From assembly GCA_949987705.1 (NCBI GenBank), contig OX465283.1, positions 92,925,813-92,989,812 on the forward strand: DNA of 64,000 nt. Direction: 5' to 3'. This DNA is from Thereva unica (taxonomy: Eukaryota; Arthropoda; Insecta; Diptera; Therevidae). Numbering within the stretch: the stretch's first letter is position 1; each line of letters opens with the position of its first letter. Positions 11,291 through 22,733 of this stretch are shown in pieces. The notes beneath the pieces are model-generated. The model was not told where the DNA came from. It saw nothing but the letters and a program-made list of their open reading frames with translations, and did not search any database. The position numbers and the translations under genes are program-made.

Positions 11291-11830
11291 GTGCCGTGTG
11301 GTGCTCCATTCCCCGAAGAAAACTCCTCAGCAAGGGCACTCCACCAAGGAGGTAAAATAACAAAAAAAAATAAACTTTAAGCAAAAATAAAAAAACCCAT
11401 GAATTTAAACTTTGATTTTTCCGCACTTATATTAAAGCTGACGCTTCAAGGCCCCGGAGGATGTTCAGTCTTAAAACTGGCTACCTAGAAAATATAAAAG
11501 TTACCAATTTTACAAAAACACCTTTTTAAACATACTTACCATTAAAAATGTTCCCCGCATACAAACTTGCCTTCCAATTCAAAAATGTAAACTTCCGCCG
11601 GCTGCATCCGTCCTAAAACGAAAATTTATTTACAAAGCATTAATTCTTATAAAACAAATAAAACTTACCTGACAACACTAAACCACCATAGTCCCACCGC
11701 AGCATAAGCACCAACTCCCACCAGGACCCTGAAATATATAAATCCGATTAACTGAAATATATATAAAAAACCAAAACATAAACTTACCCAGCAATGAAAA
11801 ATGTGACAGCCAAGTATCAACACAACCCAA
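11290..11830 (-). other. Splice-signal-rich non-coding stretch
   Basis: On the minus strand, blocks bounded by good acceptor and donor consensus alternate: acceptor TTTATATATTTCAG at ~11730 with donor CAGGTAAG at ~11670, acceptor TTTTCGTTTTAG at ~11615 with donor ATGGTAAGT at ~11545, and acceptor TATATTTTCTAG near 11490. One frame across the first junction is strongly hydrophobic. There is no proof that it is a gene. Confidence 0.3.
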
Positions 11831-12861
11831 CATAATTATAGGGGATTCCGCAATTCCTAAACTCTTCGAAAATCTTGTGCACGACAAGATTGCACCACTT
11901 ATACACAGATCCTAACATTAACGAGCAACAACACGATTTCAGAAAGGGGCGTTCGACCACTTCAAATCTTATGATGGGAACTTTTATGTGGTATGGAGAA
12001 CGGCCATCAAATTGATGCTGTCTACGCGGACTTTAGCAAGGCCTTTAATCGTGTGGACCACCAAATTTTGATTTCTAAGTTATTCAAATTAGTAATTACC
12101 GGCCGTGCCCTGGAATGGCGATAGAACTCAGGTCGTCAGATTTCAAGGATTCTTATCAAAAGAAATCGAAGTTATTTCCCGGTGTCCCCCAGGGAAGTAA
12201 TCTTGGTCCGCTCTTGTTTAACATCTTTATCTCCCATCTGTCTCACAAATTAAATAATATACCACATCTCTTTTATGCAGACGACCTGAAAATATATAGT
12301 GTTATAAGGTCCGACACCGATGTATCATTCCTTCAGACGAAACTTAATGCATCGCAAGACTGGTGCAACACCAATAAGTGGCACTTAACACTAGCAAATG
12401 CCATACAATAACCTTCTCCCGAAAAAAATCGTACAACTGCAGCAATACTATCTTGAACACAAGTTATTAAACCATGATGATCAAATCGTAGACCTAGGCG
12501 TTGTCTTAGACAATAAATTAAACTTTAACCTACACTACGATAGCATTACTGCCAGAGCTAATAAACTCCTTGGTTTTATAAAAAGAAGGGCTAAGGAATT
12601 TGATAACATCTGGGTCACAAAAACTTTTCTGCTCACTGGTCCGCCCAATCCTGAAATACGTATGCCCTGTCAGGGATCCCATATTTCACGCCAGTAGCAA
12701 CAGGATTTAATCCATTCAAAAGCAATTTCTCCTGTTCGCACTAAGAAATCTATATAACCCCGCTGATTATCATAGTCTTCCACACTATACAGACAGGCTC
12801 AAAGTTTTGGATCTTTTACCGCTGTCATGCAGGAGAGAAATGCTCATCTCTTGCCTCACCT
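11830..12861 (+). pseudogene. Jockey/I-type LINE RT, 5' and central part, broken
   Basis: Degenerate LINE ORF2. Recognisable pieces in several frames: AIPKLFENLVHDKIAPLIHR, AVYADFSKAFNRVDHQILI, PGVPQGSNLGPLLFNIFI, the catalytic FYADDLKIY (12270-12290), DLGVVLDNKLNF, and the thumb region ending at the TSD ACCT (12858-12861). The frame changes several times. The ORF continues at 19237 on the far side of the LTR element, showing that one LINE was split by that insertion. It is dead as a gene. Confidence 0.85.
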
Positions 12862-14540
12862 TGTACCAGCATAATGGCGCGATAAAATAGTGGGCGCCAC
12901 TTATGCGAGGTATTACCCCCTTAGCCACAAGCCCGGAAGAGCATGACCAAGGAGCCAATACCATACATAAGAAATGAACAGAAAATCCGGAACTCCTACG
13001 CCGGCCACACGGAGTTATCTAGCTCGCCGGAGGGGTCGTGGGGTGTGTGGCCGGGGCTTACCGCGGTTGGTTCACCACTTACCTGTGCCTGTGCAACTTT
13101 GACTTCCGTCTATCGTCCTCCTGTCATCGCCTGAGCTGCATCACCCTGAAAAGGAATGACCCCCTCCCTCAACCATTCCACAAGAAACAAATTTAACGCA
13201 TGGTCATTTTAATAAATACAATCCTTTAATATACTATCAACCCAAACATTACATGGGAGCATTACCAATCACAATCTGATGAGTTGCCCGTGTCAAATAT
13301 TAACCGTGAACGAATACAATTCAAAAAAAAAACTACGAATTACGTGCACATGAGTATGAAAGATAACCATAAAGCGCGCAGCATTGGCCAATACTCCTCG
13401 CTTTGTACAAACGAGATTACAATCCAAAGAAATCACTTAGAAGAAAACACTTTTCTCGGAACCAATCAAGAACAACATATATCCGACAAGGAGCAACACA
13501 AATTCACCAATAATTATCAAGAATATTACAAAGGTAATACTAACTACTATTAAAATTAATATATTATGAATAAATTTTTCTTTGTGTTTTTAAATTAAAG
13601 CAATAAAAAGAAAATTTTTGGTAATTTTATTTAGTGTAATTTTTTTTGTTTTTCGTGTGTATTTTTTTCTCGGATCCAGCTGGTGTGGATGCACTATGGT
13701 TATGGCTTAATTACCTGAAGCTCTTCATATACTAATGTCTGCAGCTCGACACCTATCCTTTAATTTCCCGGCAACTTTGCACTATCTAAACCAAATTCAA
13801 GCAATTTTAGATAAATTTTCGGTCTGTTGGTCTTCTGATTTTAAGCCTGTATCGTCATACACCTTCTCTCCAATGCCTTCCGCCAGTTCTCTCCACGGTT
13901 TTCCCGTTTTTTCTGCCCTTTTGGTAACAGATAAACGAAGAGTATTAAAACCACCGGGACTTGCCCCTTAAATAAATAACCAGTTGGTCCAGATTAACGT
14001 CAAACCGCACCTTTCTTAGCTAGAAAATTTCGTCAAAATAACACCAAAACTTGCATATCCTGCTCCCTCAACTAAGGGCCAAACGAACCAAGTTTTTTTT
14101 GATATTGCTGGTATCCGCTTCGGTACCTCTCCAAACTCCCTTCCTAATGGTGTGCCTAATCTTGCTTGGATTACCGCATAGGCTTCACAGCACCGAACTA
14201 GTCCTGATTATTGCTGATTTGAAGCGAAAATGTGGTTTTTTCCTCAAATGGACTGGATAATGAATGTATTGGTCTTCCAGCCAGTAGTATGGATTCAAAA
14301 AAACTGATTTTGTTATATTTTTAATCCCTCAGAATGTACAAGACTCCAGCCGTCTAAATTCCAACTACCTTTTTTTTCCTTCAAAAACAGAACTCCTTTC
14401 TATTATTATTTTTTCCCTCGCCTATCCTTTTTTAAAATTTTCCTGATTCCGCAAAGTGATTTTTTCCAAAATTTCCCTTTACAAGGTGATTCCCAAAATA
14501 AATTTCCCAACCCAAATAAATGATAATTCCGACCGTTACA
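12862..14540 (+). repeat. 5' LTR of the LARD-like element
   Basis: 1679 bp, TG...CA ends, nearly identical to 17553-19232. Small ORFs inside occur in both copies and show no domain. AATAAA-type signals lie near 13570. Confidence 0.88.
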
Positions 14541-14627
14541 TACCCTCGGGTCCACAAGGCCGACTCGCGAGGCAGTGAGGAGCCGAAAAAAAACGGACGG
14601 TTTTTATACCAAAAGACCTAACATTTT

Positions 14628-14702
14628 TGGCGCCAATGTGGGACTCGACTCACGACCTGAGAATAGGAGTCTCATGTTCTGCTCTGACTGAGCTAGCCGG
14701 GC
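14628..14702 (-). tRNA. tRNA-Lys-like sequence (full-length complement of a primer tRNA)
   Basis: Read on the minus strand it starts GCCCGGCTAGCTCAGTCAGA and ends with the CCA-bearing GGCGCCA, matching a tRNA-Lys(CUU)-type molecule along its whole length with several small deletions and a damaged anticodon region. The plus-strand TGGCGCC start is what a tRNA-Lys primer-binding site looks like, but here the complement extends through the whole tRNA. The encoded CCA argues against an ordinary tRNA gene. It lies 87 bp inside the 5' LTR, further than usual for a primer site. Confidence 0.7.
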
Positions 14703-14779
14703 ATCACTGGTAACAGTAGTGATACGGAACGAGGTGAGAGGAGTGATTACGCCAATTTTGACAAGGGGAGCAGTCAGTA

Positions 14780-15390
14780 GATCACTCGGAAGAATATCTG
14801 GAAGTACCAGGATCCGGCTGAAGGCAATTCCATATTGTCCCCCTCCGGCTCCTGTAAACTTACAGACATCCTCGCCAGAACCGGTTTCCTCTCGTACCAT
14901 GGAGTTAATCTCACGCAATCCCACATTGCATGTGACTCACCCCAGTAGGACGACAGGCAACTAATTCGCCGAGGTACACCCACAGCCTGACCAAAATGTA
15001 TAAACAAAATGACAAGGAGACCTTGAGGAAATCACCGACGTAGGTCTTTGCCGTGATATACACCGAGGCTCTTACCTGAGTCGACTCCATACGGAGTGAA
15101 AAACGAAAAGTTGGACGTCCAGTCACAAACGAATGGTCGTGATGATCAGCCTGGAAAACCTCCCGGAGGAATATCTGAAGGTACAAATATCAGGCGGAAG
15201 ACAATACCACATTGTCCCCCTACTGATATCTATACGTCTCCAAACATTCTCACACAAACCCAGGGTGCTTTCGCTCCATCGGCACAACCTCCAGCAATGC
15301 CATATTGCCTTCGACTCATCCTGGTGAAACGACAGACACCCAGTTCGCCGAGAGACCTTCTCCAGACTGACCGAAGAGAAAAAAACCAAC
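14780..15390 (+). repeat. Two diverged copies of a ~220-bp internal unit
   Basis: Segments around 14787-15000 and 15167-15380 share ordered blocks: GAATATCTG-AGTAC, AATTCCATATTGTCCCCCT (variant in copy 2), CCATATTGC/CCACATTGC, GACTCA-CC, ACGACAG, and TTCGCCGAG. Short open frames across them are not conserved, so I do not call a gene. Confidence 0.6.
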
Positions 15391-15689
15391 AACGCATACC
15401 CTAGACTTATAAACTAACACCGGACCCCAATTTTAAGATGTAAGGCTTAATCTGTCAGGAAAAAAAACGTAGATAGAATTGGTATACGCATAGTAATTTA
15501 AATTACAATGCCGTTGCTGAAATACTAAAATCAAAGTTTTATCTAATACTACACCGCCCATTAATATTAAACAATGCGAACAAGTTGAACGAAGTAACTC
15601 AAATAAACTAATTCCAACTATAACTAAGCAACGTTAACCCGAGGGTGTAATAAAATCGAATTGCAATGGTTGGAGTAGTAGTTATTGAC

Positions 15690-16469
15690 GAAGTACCTTT
15701 ATCTTTCTTAATCCCTTTCGTACCGCGTAAAGTGCGGAGGGACAATGCAATGCTAGCACAGGTCCTGTTAGCGTATAGATATGACTAACGCAATCGATAT
15801 TTGCGCGGCTTGCATCTCGAAGTAGTTGGTTCATGGTAGCTACAATACTCTGGGCCATTTTATTTCCTTCCTAAGCCAGCCACGCTTCGGTAAATGCCAA
15901 TATAATTCGACGAGGAATAAGAGGATCCCTCTCTCCGAGCGACAGTCTGAGGTCTTGTACGACGCAAGTTTCTCACGATGGTAAGCCAGTGTTAGCCTTA
16001 CTAAACTTACAAAAACACTGTGGTTCCCTGGATTCCTCGAGTCCAGTAGCCTACACAGTTTAGCTCCCATAACACCGAAATTCGGTTCATCTATCGCCGC
16101 CTGGAAAATAATCTCTATAACATGGCTTAGCACAAAGTGGCTATTCTCAAAATATTCAAAAAAATTTAATGCTCTCGACGCAATTGTGTCGAAGGCTTCC
16201 GAATTAGCCTTTAAACAAGCTACAATATTCACGGCGTAATTCAACACAAAGCGTTCGTCGGGTGTTGTTCCCCACCTCCACGGAGCTGGTGCAGTTGAAT
16301 CATGTTCTGCCGTCGGGGCAGCATAAGCGCTACTCGATGATGGACAATATCCTTTTTTAAGAACAAACTCCTTCGAGAGTGGAGATGTATACGAACAACA
16401 ATGGGGTCTTCGTAACTCCTTATGTACGAGAGGCAGGCCATAATAGGAGCGTCCGCAAGAGTCGCCCAT
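15690..16469 (-). pseudogene. PAIP1-like MIF4G protein (PABP-interacting), captured and frameshifted
   Basis: Host-type translation factor, not a transposon protein. PAIP1 family members bind poly(A)-binding protein through a PAM2 motif and eIF4A through a MIF4G domain, stimulating translation in the cytoplasm. The start ATG at 16469 sits in a good Kozak context (ataaccATGGGC). A PAM2-like segment (SPLSKEFVLKKGYCPSSSSAY, residues ~29-48, Leu and Glu-Phe kept) precedes the MIF4G core: HVIEIIFQAAIDEPNFGVMG, AKLCRLLD, ILLFLVELYWHLPKRG. The main ORF stops at 15840 because of a one-base frameshift at an AAATAAAATGG run. The next frame continues the same domain (SIVATMNQLLRDASRANIDC...) to TAA at 15690. 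It is contiguous, probably intronless, and antisense within the LTR element, consistent with capture of a processed transcript. Confidence 0.78.
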
Positions 16470-16679
16470 GGTTATCTATGATAGTTGCAACAACCGATAT
16501 ACGTCCTTATGCTAACACGCAAAAAAAGTTCGAAGAAGAAAAAGTTCGTGCGCCAACTTACAGCCCAAAAAAAATCCGCTACAATTGGTGTAACAACTGT
16601 GTGTATTAACAAAACAATAAAGGTGTATATATGTTTTAGTGTAAATGAGTGATTTGCTTTAATTCAATCTAAGTGTGGA

Positions 16680-17552
16680 ATGGTTGAGGCAGACGACCAA
16701 CCCCTCAGGGCTTCCGCATGTCAATGGCCTCGATGGCAGTTGGTGAAAACTATGAAGCATAGTCATCACCAAGTGTCATCAAGGTCTCCGACCCAGCTTC
16801 AGGTCTACACCCGACAGAAGGACGGAAACAAAACTCAAAATCGCATCGCCACGAAAGGAAAGGAAACTTCTTCAAAAATAAAAAAATTTGGGGGATCCGC
16901 TGTTCAACCACAACTGAGCTACCTTTCGGAAAATCAATCAGTTGGGAGGAACAGACGAAAAAAACGATTCAGGACAAAACAAAAAAATAGAATTTAAAAA
17001 GCTGGATGGACCTTCCGAAGGAACAAGGGGCGCAGTGGCAGGCGTTAACACGCCTGTTACCAAAGACGGTTAAGCCCTTGTACCAACTTCAACTTCCACC
17101 AGGAAAAATTAAAAGAGGATCCTGTTCACGGACCGACGCAGTGGCAGGCGGTATCACGCCTGATACCAGAGTCGCCGACCCTAGAACCAGGACAGGGATG
17201 AACCACTACTACACCTGCACGCAAGCCGTGCAGGTCAGCATGGCTCGAAGCTACTCCCAAAACGAAGAAGTTACCGCGTAAGTGAACGGACAGGCCTAAA
17301 AGCGAAAACAAAGAAAAATTCACATAGAATTTGGACAATCGCTGAAAAAAAATTCGAAAAACAGACAAGGACTAAGGCCTCGCGGTACTACCTTAGCCCA
17401 CAGCGAGCGCTTGGTAAAAGTGGTGAACCATAAACAAAAAAAATCAAACGTTGTCCGTGAAGGCACAAGTGGTACTAAACCAAAAAAATTTAAACTTCAA
17501 GGTCCGTGTAGGACAGTCAACGGGCTTTAAAAGCTCCGTTGGGCGCCATTTA
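16680..17552 (+). other. 3' interior of the LARD-like element, no recognised gene
   Basis: Two open stretches (16680-16997, basic and Gln/Lys-rich; 17006-17281) show no known domain. A CGCAGTGGCAGGCG...CACGCCTG block at ~17031 recurs at ~17138, each able to form a small hairpin. There is no typical polypurine tract before the right LTR; the sequence there is GGGCGCCATTTA. Confidence 0.5.
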
Positions 17553-19232
17553 TGTACCAGCATAATGGCGCGATAAAATAGTGGGCGCCACTTATGCGAG
17601 GTATTACCCCCTTAGCCACAAGCCCGGAAGAGCATGACCAAGGAGCCAATACCATACATAAGAAATGAACAGAAAATCCGGAACTCCTACGCCGGCCACA
17701 CGGAGTTATCTAGCTCGCCGGAGGGGTCGTGGGGTGTGTGGCCGGGGCTTACCGCGGTTGGTTCACCACTTACCTGTGCCTGTGCAACTTTGACTTCCGT
17801 CTATCGTCCTCCTGTCATCGCCTGAGCTGCATCACCCTGAAAAGGAATGACCCCCTCCCTCAACCATTCCACAAGAAACAAATTTAACGCATGGTCATTT
17901 TAATAAATACAATCCTTTAATATACTATCAACCCAAACATTACATGGGAGCATTACCAATCACAATCTGATGATTTGCCCGTGTCAAATATTAACCGTGA
18001 ACGAATACAATTCAAAAAAAAAACTACGAATTACGTGCACATGAGTATGAAAGATAACCATAAAGCGCGCAGCATTGGCCAATACTCCTCGCTTTGTACA
18101 AACGAGATTACAATCCAAAGAAATCACTTAGAAGAAAACACTTTTCTCGGAACCAATCAAGAACAACATATATCCGACAAGGAGCAACACAAATTCACCA
18201 ATAATTATCAAGAATATTACAAAGGTAATACTAACTACTATTAAAATTAATATATTATGAATAAATTTTTCTTTGTGTTTTTAAATTAAAGCAATAAAAA
18301 GAAAATTTTTGGTAATTTTATTTAGTGTAATTTTTTTTGTTTTTCGTGTGTATTTTTTTCTCGGATCCAGCTGGTGTGGATGCACTATGGTTATGGCTTA
18401 ATTACCTGAAGCTCTTCATATACTAATGTCTGCAGCTCGACACCTATCCTCTAATTTCCCGGCAACTTTGCACTATCTAAACCAAATTCAAGCAATTTTA
18501 GATAAATTTTCGGTCTGTTGGTCTTCTGATTTTAAGCCTGTATCGTCATACACCTTCTCTCCAATGCCTTCCGCCAGTTCTCTCCACGGTTTTCCCGTTT
18601 TTTCTGCCCTTTTGGTAACAGATAAACGAAGAGTATTAAAACCACCGGGACTTGCCCCTTAAATAAATAACCAGTTGGTCCAGATTAACGCCAAACCGCA
18701 CCTTTCTTAGCTAAAAATTTCGTCAAAATAACACCAAAACTTGCATATCCTGCTCCCTCAACTAAGGGCCAAACGAACCAAGTTTTTTTTTTGATATTGC
18801 TGGTATCCGCTTCGGTACCTCTCCAAACTCCCTTCCTAATGATGTGCCTAATCTTGCTTGGATTACCGCCTAGGCTTCACAGCACCGAACTAGTCCTGAT
18901 TATTGCTGATTTGAAGCGAAAATGTGTTTTTTTCCTCAAATGGACTGGATAATGAATGTATTGGTCTTCCAGCCAGTAGTATGGATTCAAAAAAACTGAT
19001 TTTTTTATATTTTTAATCCCTCAGAATGTACAAGACTCCAGCCGTCTAAATTCCAACTACCTTTTTTTTCCTTCAAAAAACAGAACTCCTTTCTGTTATT
19101 TTTTTTCCCTCGCCTATCCTTTTTTAAAATTTTCCTGATTCCGCAAAGTGATTTTTTCCAAAATTTCCCTTTACAAGGTGATTCCCAAAATAAATTTCCC
19201 AACCCAAATAAATGATAATTCCGACCGTTACA
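17553..19232 (+). repeat. 3' LTR of the LARD-like element
   Basis: 1680 bp, direct copy of 12862-14540 with about a dozen substitutions and homopolymer changes. Ends GACCGTTACA followed by TSD ACCT. Confidence 0.88.
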
Positions 19233-19236
19233 ACCT

Positions 19237-19640
19237 TGGATATTCTAAACGGCGATCTCAAGGTGTAGTTCTTGTCGGATAGGATAATACTCAATGAAGT
19301 AGTTCGGCGTACTAGGCACACGAAACTACTTAAGGAATATTCCCATCGCACCGACTACGCAAGGAACGAGCCCATTAATAGATGTTACATGGTCTTCAAT
19401 GAACATAATCAATGCTTTCCCCATCCCACTAGCAAATTGTCCTATTAAAGAAAGATAATACTAATTATCAAACCCCAAACTCCCGTTATATCTACATACA
19501 ATTAGTATAGTAGATATAGTCTACATATAGCCTAGCCCAATTATACCTGTACCAGACTTAGCATCTAATGTGATAATTAAAAGTGTAGTTTGATTTAAGT
19601 GTGCCTTGTTTGGCATAATAAATAAATAAAATAAACACAT
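19237..19640 (+). pseudogene. 3' end of the split LINE
   Basis: Translation resumes directly after the TSD in the same frame as the part ending at 12857 (LDILNGDLKV, NEVVRRTRHTKLLKEYS, CFPHPTSK), then a 3' UTR ending in AATAAATAAATAAAATAAA (~19617-19636), the simple-repeat tail expected for a LINE 3' terminus. Confidence 0.82.
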
Positions 19641-20219
19641 ACATAACCAGAAAAACGATCCACAACACTGAGAGCGGGGTTCTGCAACTTCCCACCAGGT
19701 TCCACAGACCCATTGTAGTGCTGCCGCCGATAAATAGCAGAGCGCGGGTGAACGTAAATTTAAATTCATAAATCATAAATATTTAATAGTAAATTTAGTT
19801 GTAAAATTCGAATTTTGCAAGAAATGAATAACTTGAATTCATGCAGCAGTCTTTCTCTCTAAGCTATCGTTGTACTCACGGAGTTAGTCAGACAGGTTAT
19901 CATAGGCCCCAACAAGAAGGTTATGGCGAAGAACAAAACCGATACTAGTGCATGCAGCTCGCAGCTTCGTCACTGGATGTTGATTTGACTCGCGTTTGTC
20001 CATACCTACTTAGTATATAATCAATGTACTACAATATATATTGGACAAAATACTTATACGGCGTTCACATCGCCTGAAAACACGTGTTGTTGTCGAGAAA
20101 TAGCGTTTAGGCGAAAACGCAATCGAAAACAATGAGTCGAAATTAGGTGATTTGACAGTTTTTTCTAGCACTACGCACGTCTTCGATTTTTCTGCCCAAA
20201 TTTCACTAGCAATTCCTTG
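19641..20219. other. Unassigned interval
   Basis: No supported ORF, terminal repeat or RNA signal was recognised between the LINE tail and the dispersed repeat at 20220. Confidence 0.4.
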
Positions 20220-21236
20220 TTAGCTTTTTCAAAAAAAAAGCTTATACAGAGGCTCTGTCCGTCTGTCCGTCTGAAGCCTACTTTCATCTCTGAAAGTACT
20301 GCAGCTACAGACTTGGAAAATATCTCAAAATGTAGCTCTTGGTCAAAAGACCAAAAACTGAGAAAATGGTCTGGAAATTTCAACTAGAAGTATATTTAAA
20401 CAACAAGAAAGAGCCTTTAAAGAAAATATTGTGACTAATTTTTGTGTTCTAAGGCTTATAACTTCTTAATTATTAATTTTACCACAAAATTGTAGATTAT
20501 TTAATTCTAAACAAAAAGTGTCCTTGCAAAATTCCGGTAAGATGTGCCGTTTCGGAGATATAGTGGAAAAACCATTTGCATACGTTTTCCAAGATGGCGG
20601 CCAAATGGGGAGGGGGGGGGGGTTAGAATCCCGAAAACTCAAACTTAAGCTCACACTGACCCCCCCTACACATCCAAAAATAAAACCTTGCCCTGCATTT
20701 TTGCAATGTTAAAGCATTTCCATGGACTATAAAGGGCTAGGGAAAGTCCCTCGTCTGTGGGGCTGCGAGTTCGATCCTTCGGCTCGCGGTGCTTTTTTTT
20801 CGTCATAATATTTTTTTTTAATTTCCTTCGGGGATTTTGTTTCATATGAAACAAGTTTTTGACATGAATACGTCTCTAAATTTGCTTCCAGAACAAAAAC
20901 CGATGATAACGAAATTATGGCATATAGTTTTTATTTGCTGCTTAAAAACTATTGTTTATATTGAATAAAGAAATATACCATGACGTGGGTGAAGAATCAA
21001 AGAATTTTATTGTTTACATTTGATTTCTTTTTTTTAAGCTATGATGATTATATTGTAGTGTTTGTTAAATACTTTGTTAAGTTTTAGATTACGCAGTCTC
21101 ACAACTTATAACCTACATTAGCCTTTAACAAAAGCCTTTCCAGATTAATTATATATAGCGTTGGTCAGTGTGATATCTATGAATCTCCATGGCCAAACTA
21201 GGATACAGCATTTTGACAATAATTAAATCAATGCAA
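20220..21236 (+). repeat. Dispersed ~1-kb repeat, copy 1 (has tRNA-like B box)
   Basis: Shares its full length, inverted, with 62566-63553. Landmarks: CTGTCCGTCTGTCCGTCTGA near 20257, a poly-G tract near 20611, a block with GGGGCTGCGAGTTCGATCC (B-box-like) near 20760, and GTTTTAGATTACGCAGTCTC near 21080. Apparent ORFs are not conserved as proteins between copies. Class unknown. The BEL element inserted at its right edge. Confidence 0.75.
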
Positions 21237-21241
21237 CGTGG

Positions 21242-22410
21242 TGTTCGGCGCAGGCCAACACATCATAAAACTTACAAAAAAAACTAATAAATAAAACTAA
21301 AAAACAAGAATGAATTAAATTAAAATAAATGTACAAATGAATTAAAATAAAAATAAGTTGAATTACAAAATTATTATTACTAAAAAGTGAAATATATAGA
21401 AATTTAACACGTTCGTGATGGCACATGTGGCAGCACATCAAATATTGAGCAGTAATAATTTCGAATAAAATCGTCTACTATCGAACGAGCCCGGAAGAAA
21501 TTTTAACCAGCGACATCGACACCAGCAGCGCGCGCCTTCGTCATTCGATCTCGGACTTGCATTTGGAGCTGTAATGCACTTTTTATTAAGAGCATGTCTC
21601 CAAGGAAATGCATGATTCCTCCGGTGATAGAATTTTTTTTTGTTCTGATTGGGATAAACTTTATTAAGTTTCTTGTTCCTACTAATGTTCCTTGGATTTC
21701 AACGTTGGATTTAATGCATTTACTAATAATAAATTCCTTAATACATTTTCTTCGAGGTCGCTAGTTTATACCATTCCTTTTTAATATTTTTTTTCCCTTT
21801 TTCTAATTTGTGCCACGAACGCGGGTTACGGGACTTCATACAGATCATTTGCACCTTAAAGTTATGTAATACGTTTATTTTATTACTTAAACGAAATATG
21901 CTGAATTATGAAAATTTACTATGCTGAAACAAGTGCAATAACTTTTGCTTAAAATTCATTTAACGTGCATCTACAACAATAAGGTTCCGCTTCGTTAAAC
22001 GGCATCAGATAAACGGTACAACGAACCGATATGTCTCAACAATAACAATTGGAAGTTGGATTGAACTTGGAGTTTTCTCATCGCATCATATCAATTTCAA
22101 ATTATGAATTTATGTTAGCATTAGATTTTTATGCATCTGCAAATCGACGTTATATTATATCTAAGATCTATTTTTCTATGAATTTGGTTTTTTGTTGAAT
22201 TTATTGAGGTTTTTTTTGCGTATAAGGATAATAAAAAGATAAATTAAATAATATAAATAAACTCTCAGCACTTGAATTATTGTTAATATTTTTAAAGTTG
22301 AAATAAATTGGAATTGTAATACTAAGGCCATTTGCGTTATTCTTTCTGGATGTTTCCTTTTTTTACTTTTCCGCTACACTCTTACCATAATTTCATTATT
22401 AATTAAAACA
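21242..22410 (+). repeat. BEL 5' LTR
   Basis: 1169 bp, TG...CA. The copy at 44669-52621 matches it once the errantivirus is removed. Differences by eye are few (for example CACGTT versus CCCATG near 21411 and 44836). Confidence 0.93.
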
Positions 22411-22508
22411 TTTTGGTGGTTCCATCCAGGAACAGTGAGTGGCCCGTGTATAATTCCAGTTTATTTATTTAATTTTTCGATTATACCTTTGTTCATAAAT
22501 CAAGTACA
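22411..22508 (+). promoter_or_regulatory. BEL primer-binding site and leader
   Basis: TTTTGGTGGTTCCATCCAGG follows the LTR end. The TGG-initial TGGTGGTTCCATCCAGG is the primer-binding-site candidate. I cannot name the tRNA. No ORF precedes the gag ATG at 22509. Confidence 0.6.
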
Positions 22509-22733
22509 ATGTCTGAGCTGAAAAAGCTGCTAATTCAAGAAATCGTCTTGAGAGGCAGGATTGATAAATATATTGAAAATGCCAAGAAAACGGGTTTAGC
22601 TAAACGAACTCAAGGTTTTTATGAGACACGAAGCGCCGAATTAAAGGACTTATGGATGCAGTACAGTTCTCTAGACTTCAAAATAATGGAACTCTATTAT
22701 GAGGAACGAGCAAAGGGAATCCTCAACCGATGA
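22509..22733 (+). pseudogene. gag: BEL Gag N-terminus (frameshifted from the rest)
   Basis: Starts at the first ATG after the primer-binding site, with charged helical sequence (MSELKKLLIQEIVLRGRIDK...) usual for the Pao Gag N-terminus. The frame hits TGA at 22731 while the rest of Gag continues in the next frame from about 22699, so one base was lost or gained near 22700. It should form one protein with the following entry. Confidence 0.85.

Larger units (their letters stand above)
12862..19232 (+). mobile_element. Complete LTR element lacking gag/pol (LARD-like) with captured host gene
   Basis: Two ~1.68-kb direct repeats, TGTACCAGCATAATGGCGCG...GACCGTTACA, flank a 3.0-kb interior. The whole is bracketed by ACCT (12858-12861 and 19233-19236). 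Removing the element and one TSD makes the host LINE continuous. The interior has no recognisable gag, protease, RT or integrase. It holds a tRNA-Lys complement, diverged internal repeats and an antisense PAIP1-like gene. The two LTRs differ at only about a dozen positions by eye, so insertion is recent. It must be mobilised by another element's proteins (inference). Confidence 0.85.

Noticed and set aside
13284..13971. ORFs of 89 and 78 codons found twice (also 17975-18662)
   Set aside because: They are duplicated because they lie in the two LTRs. Sequence is low complexity and no motif is present.
14604..15404. Overlapping ORFs on both strands in the interior of the LARD-like element
   Set aside because: Frames are not preserved between the two diverged internal repeat copies, so they are unlikely to be genes.
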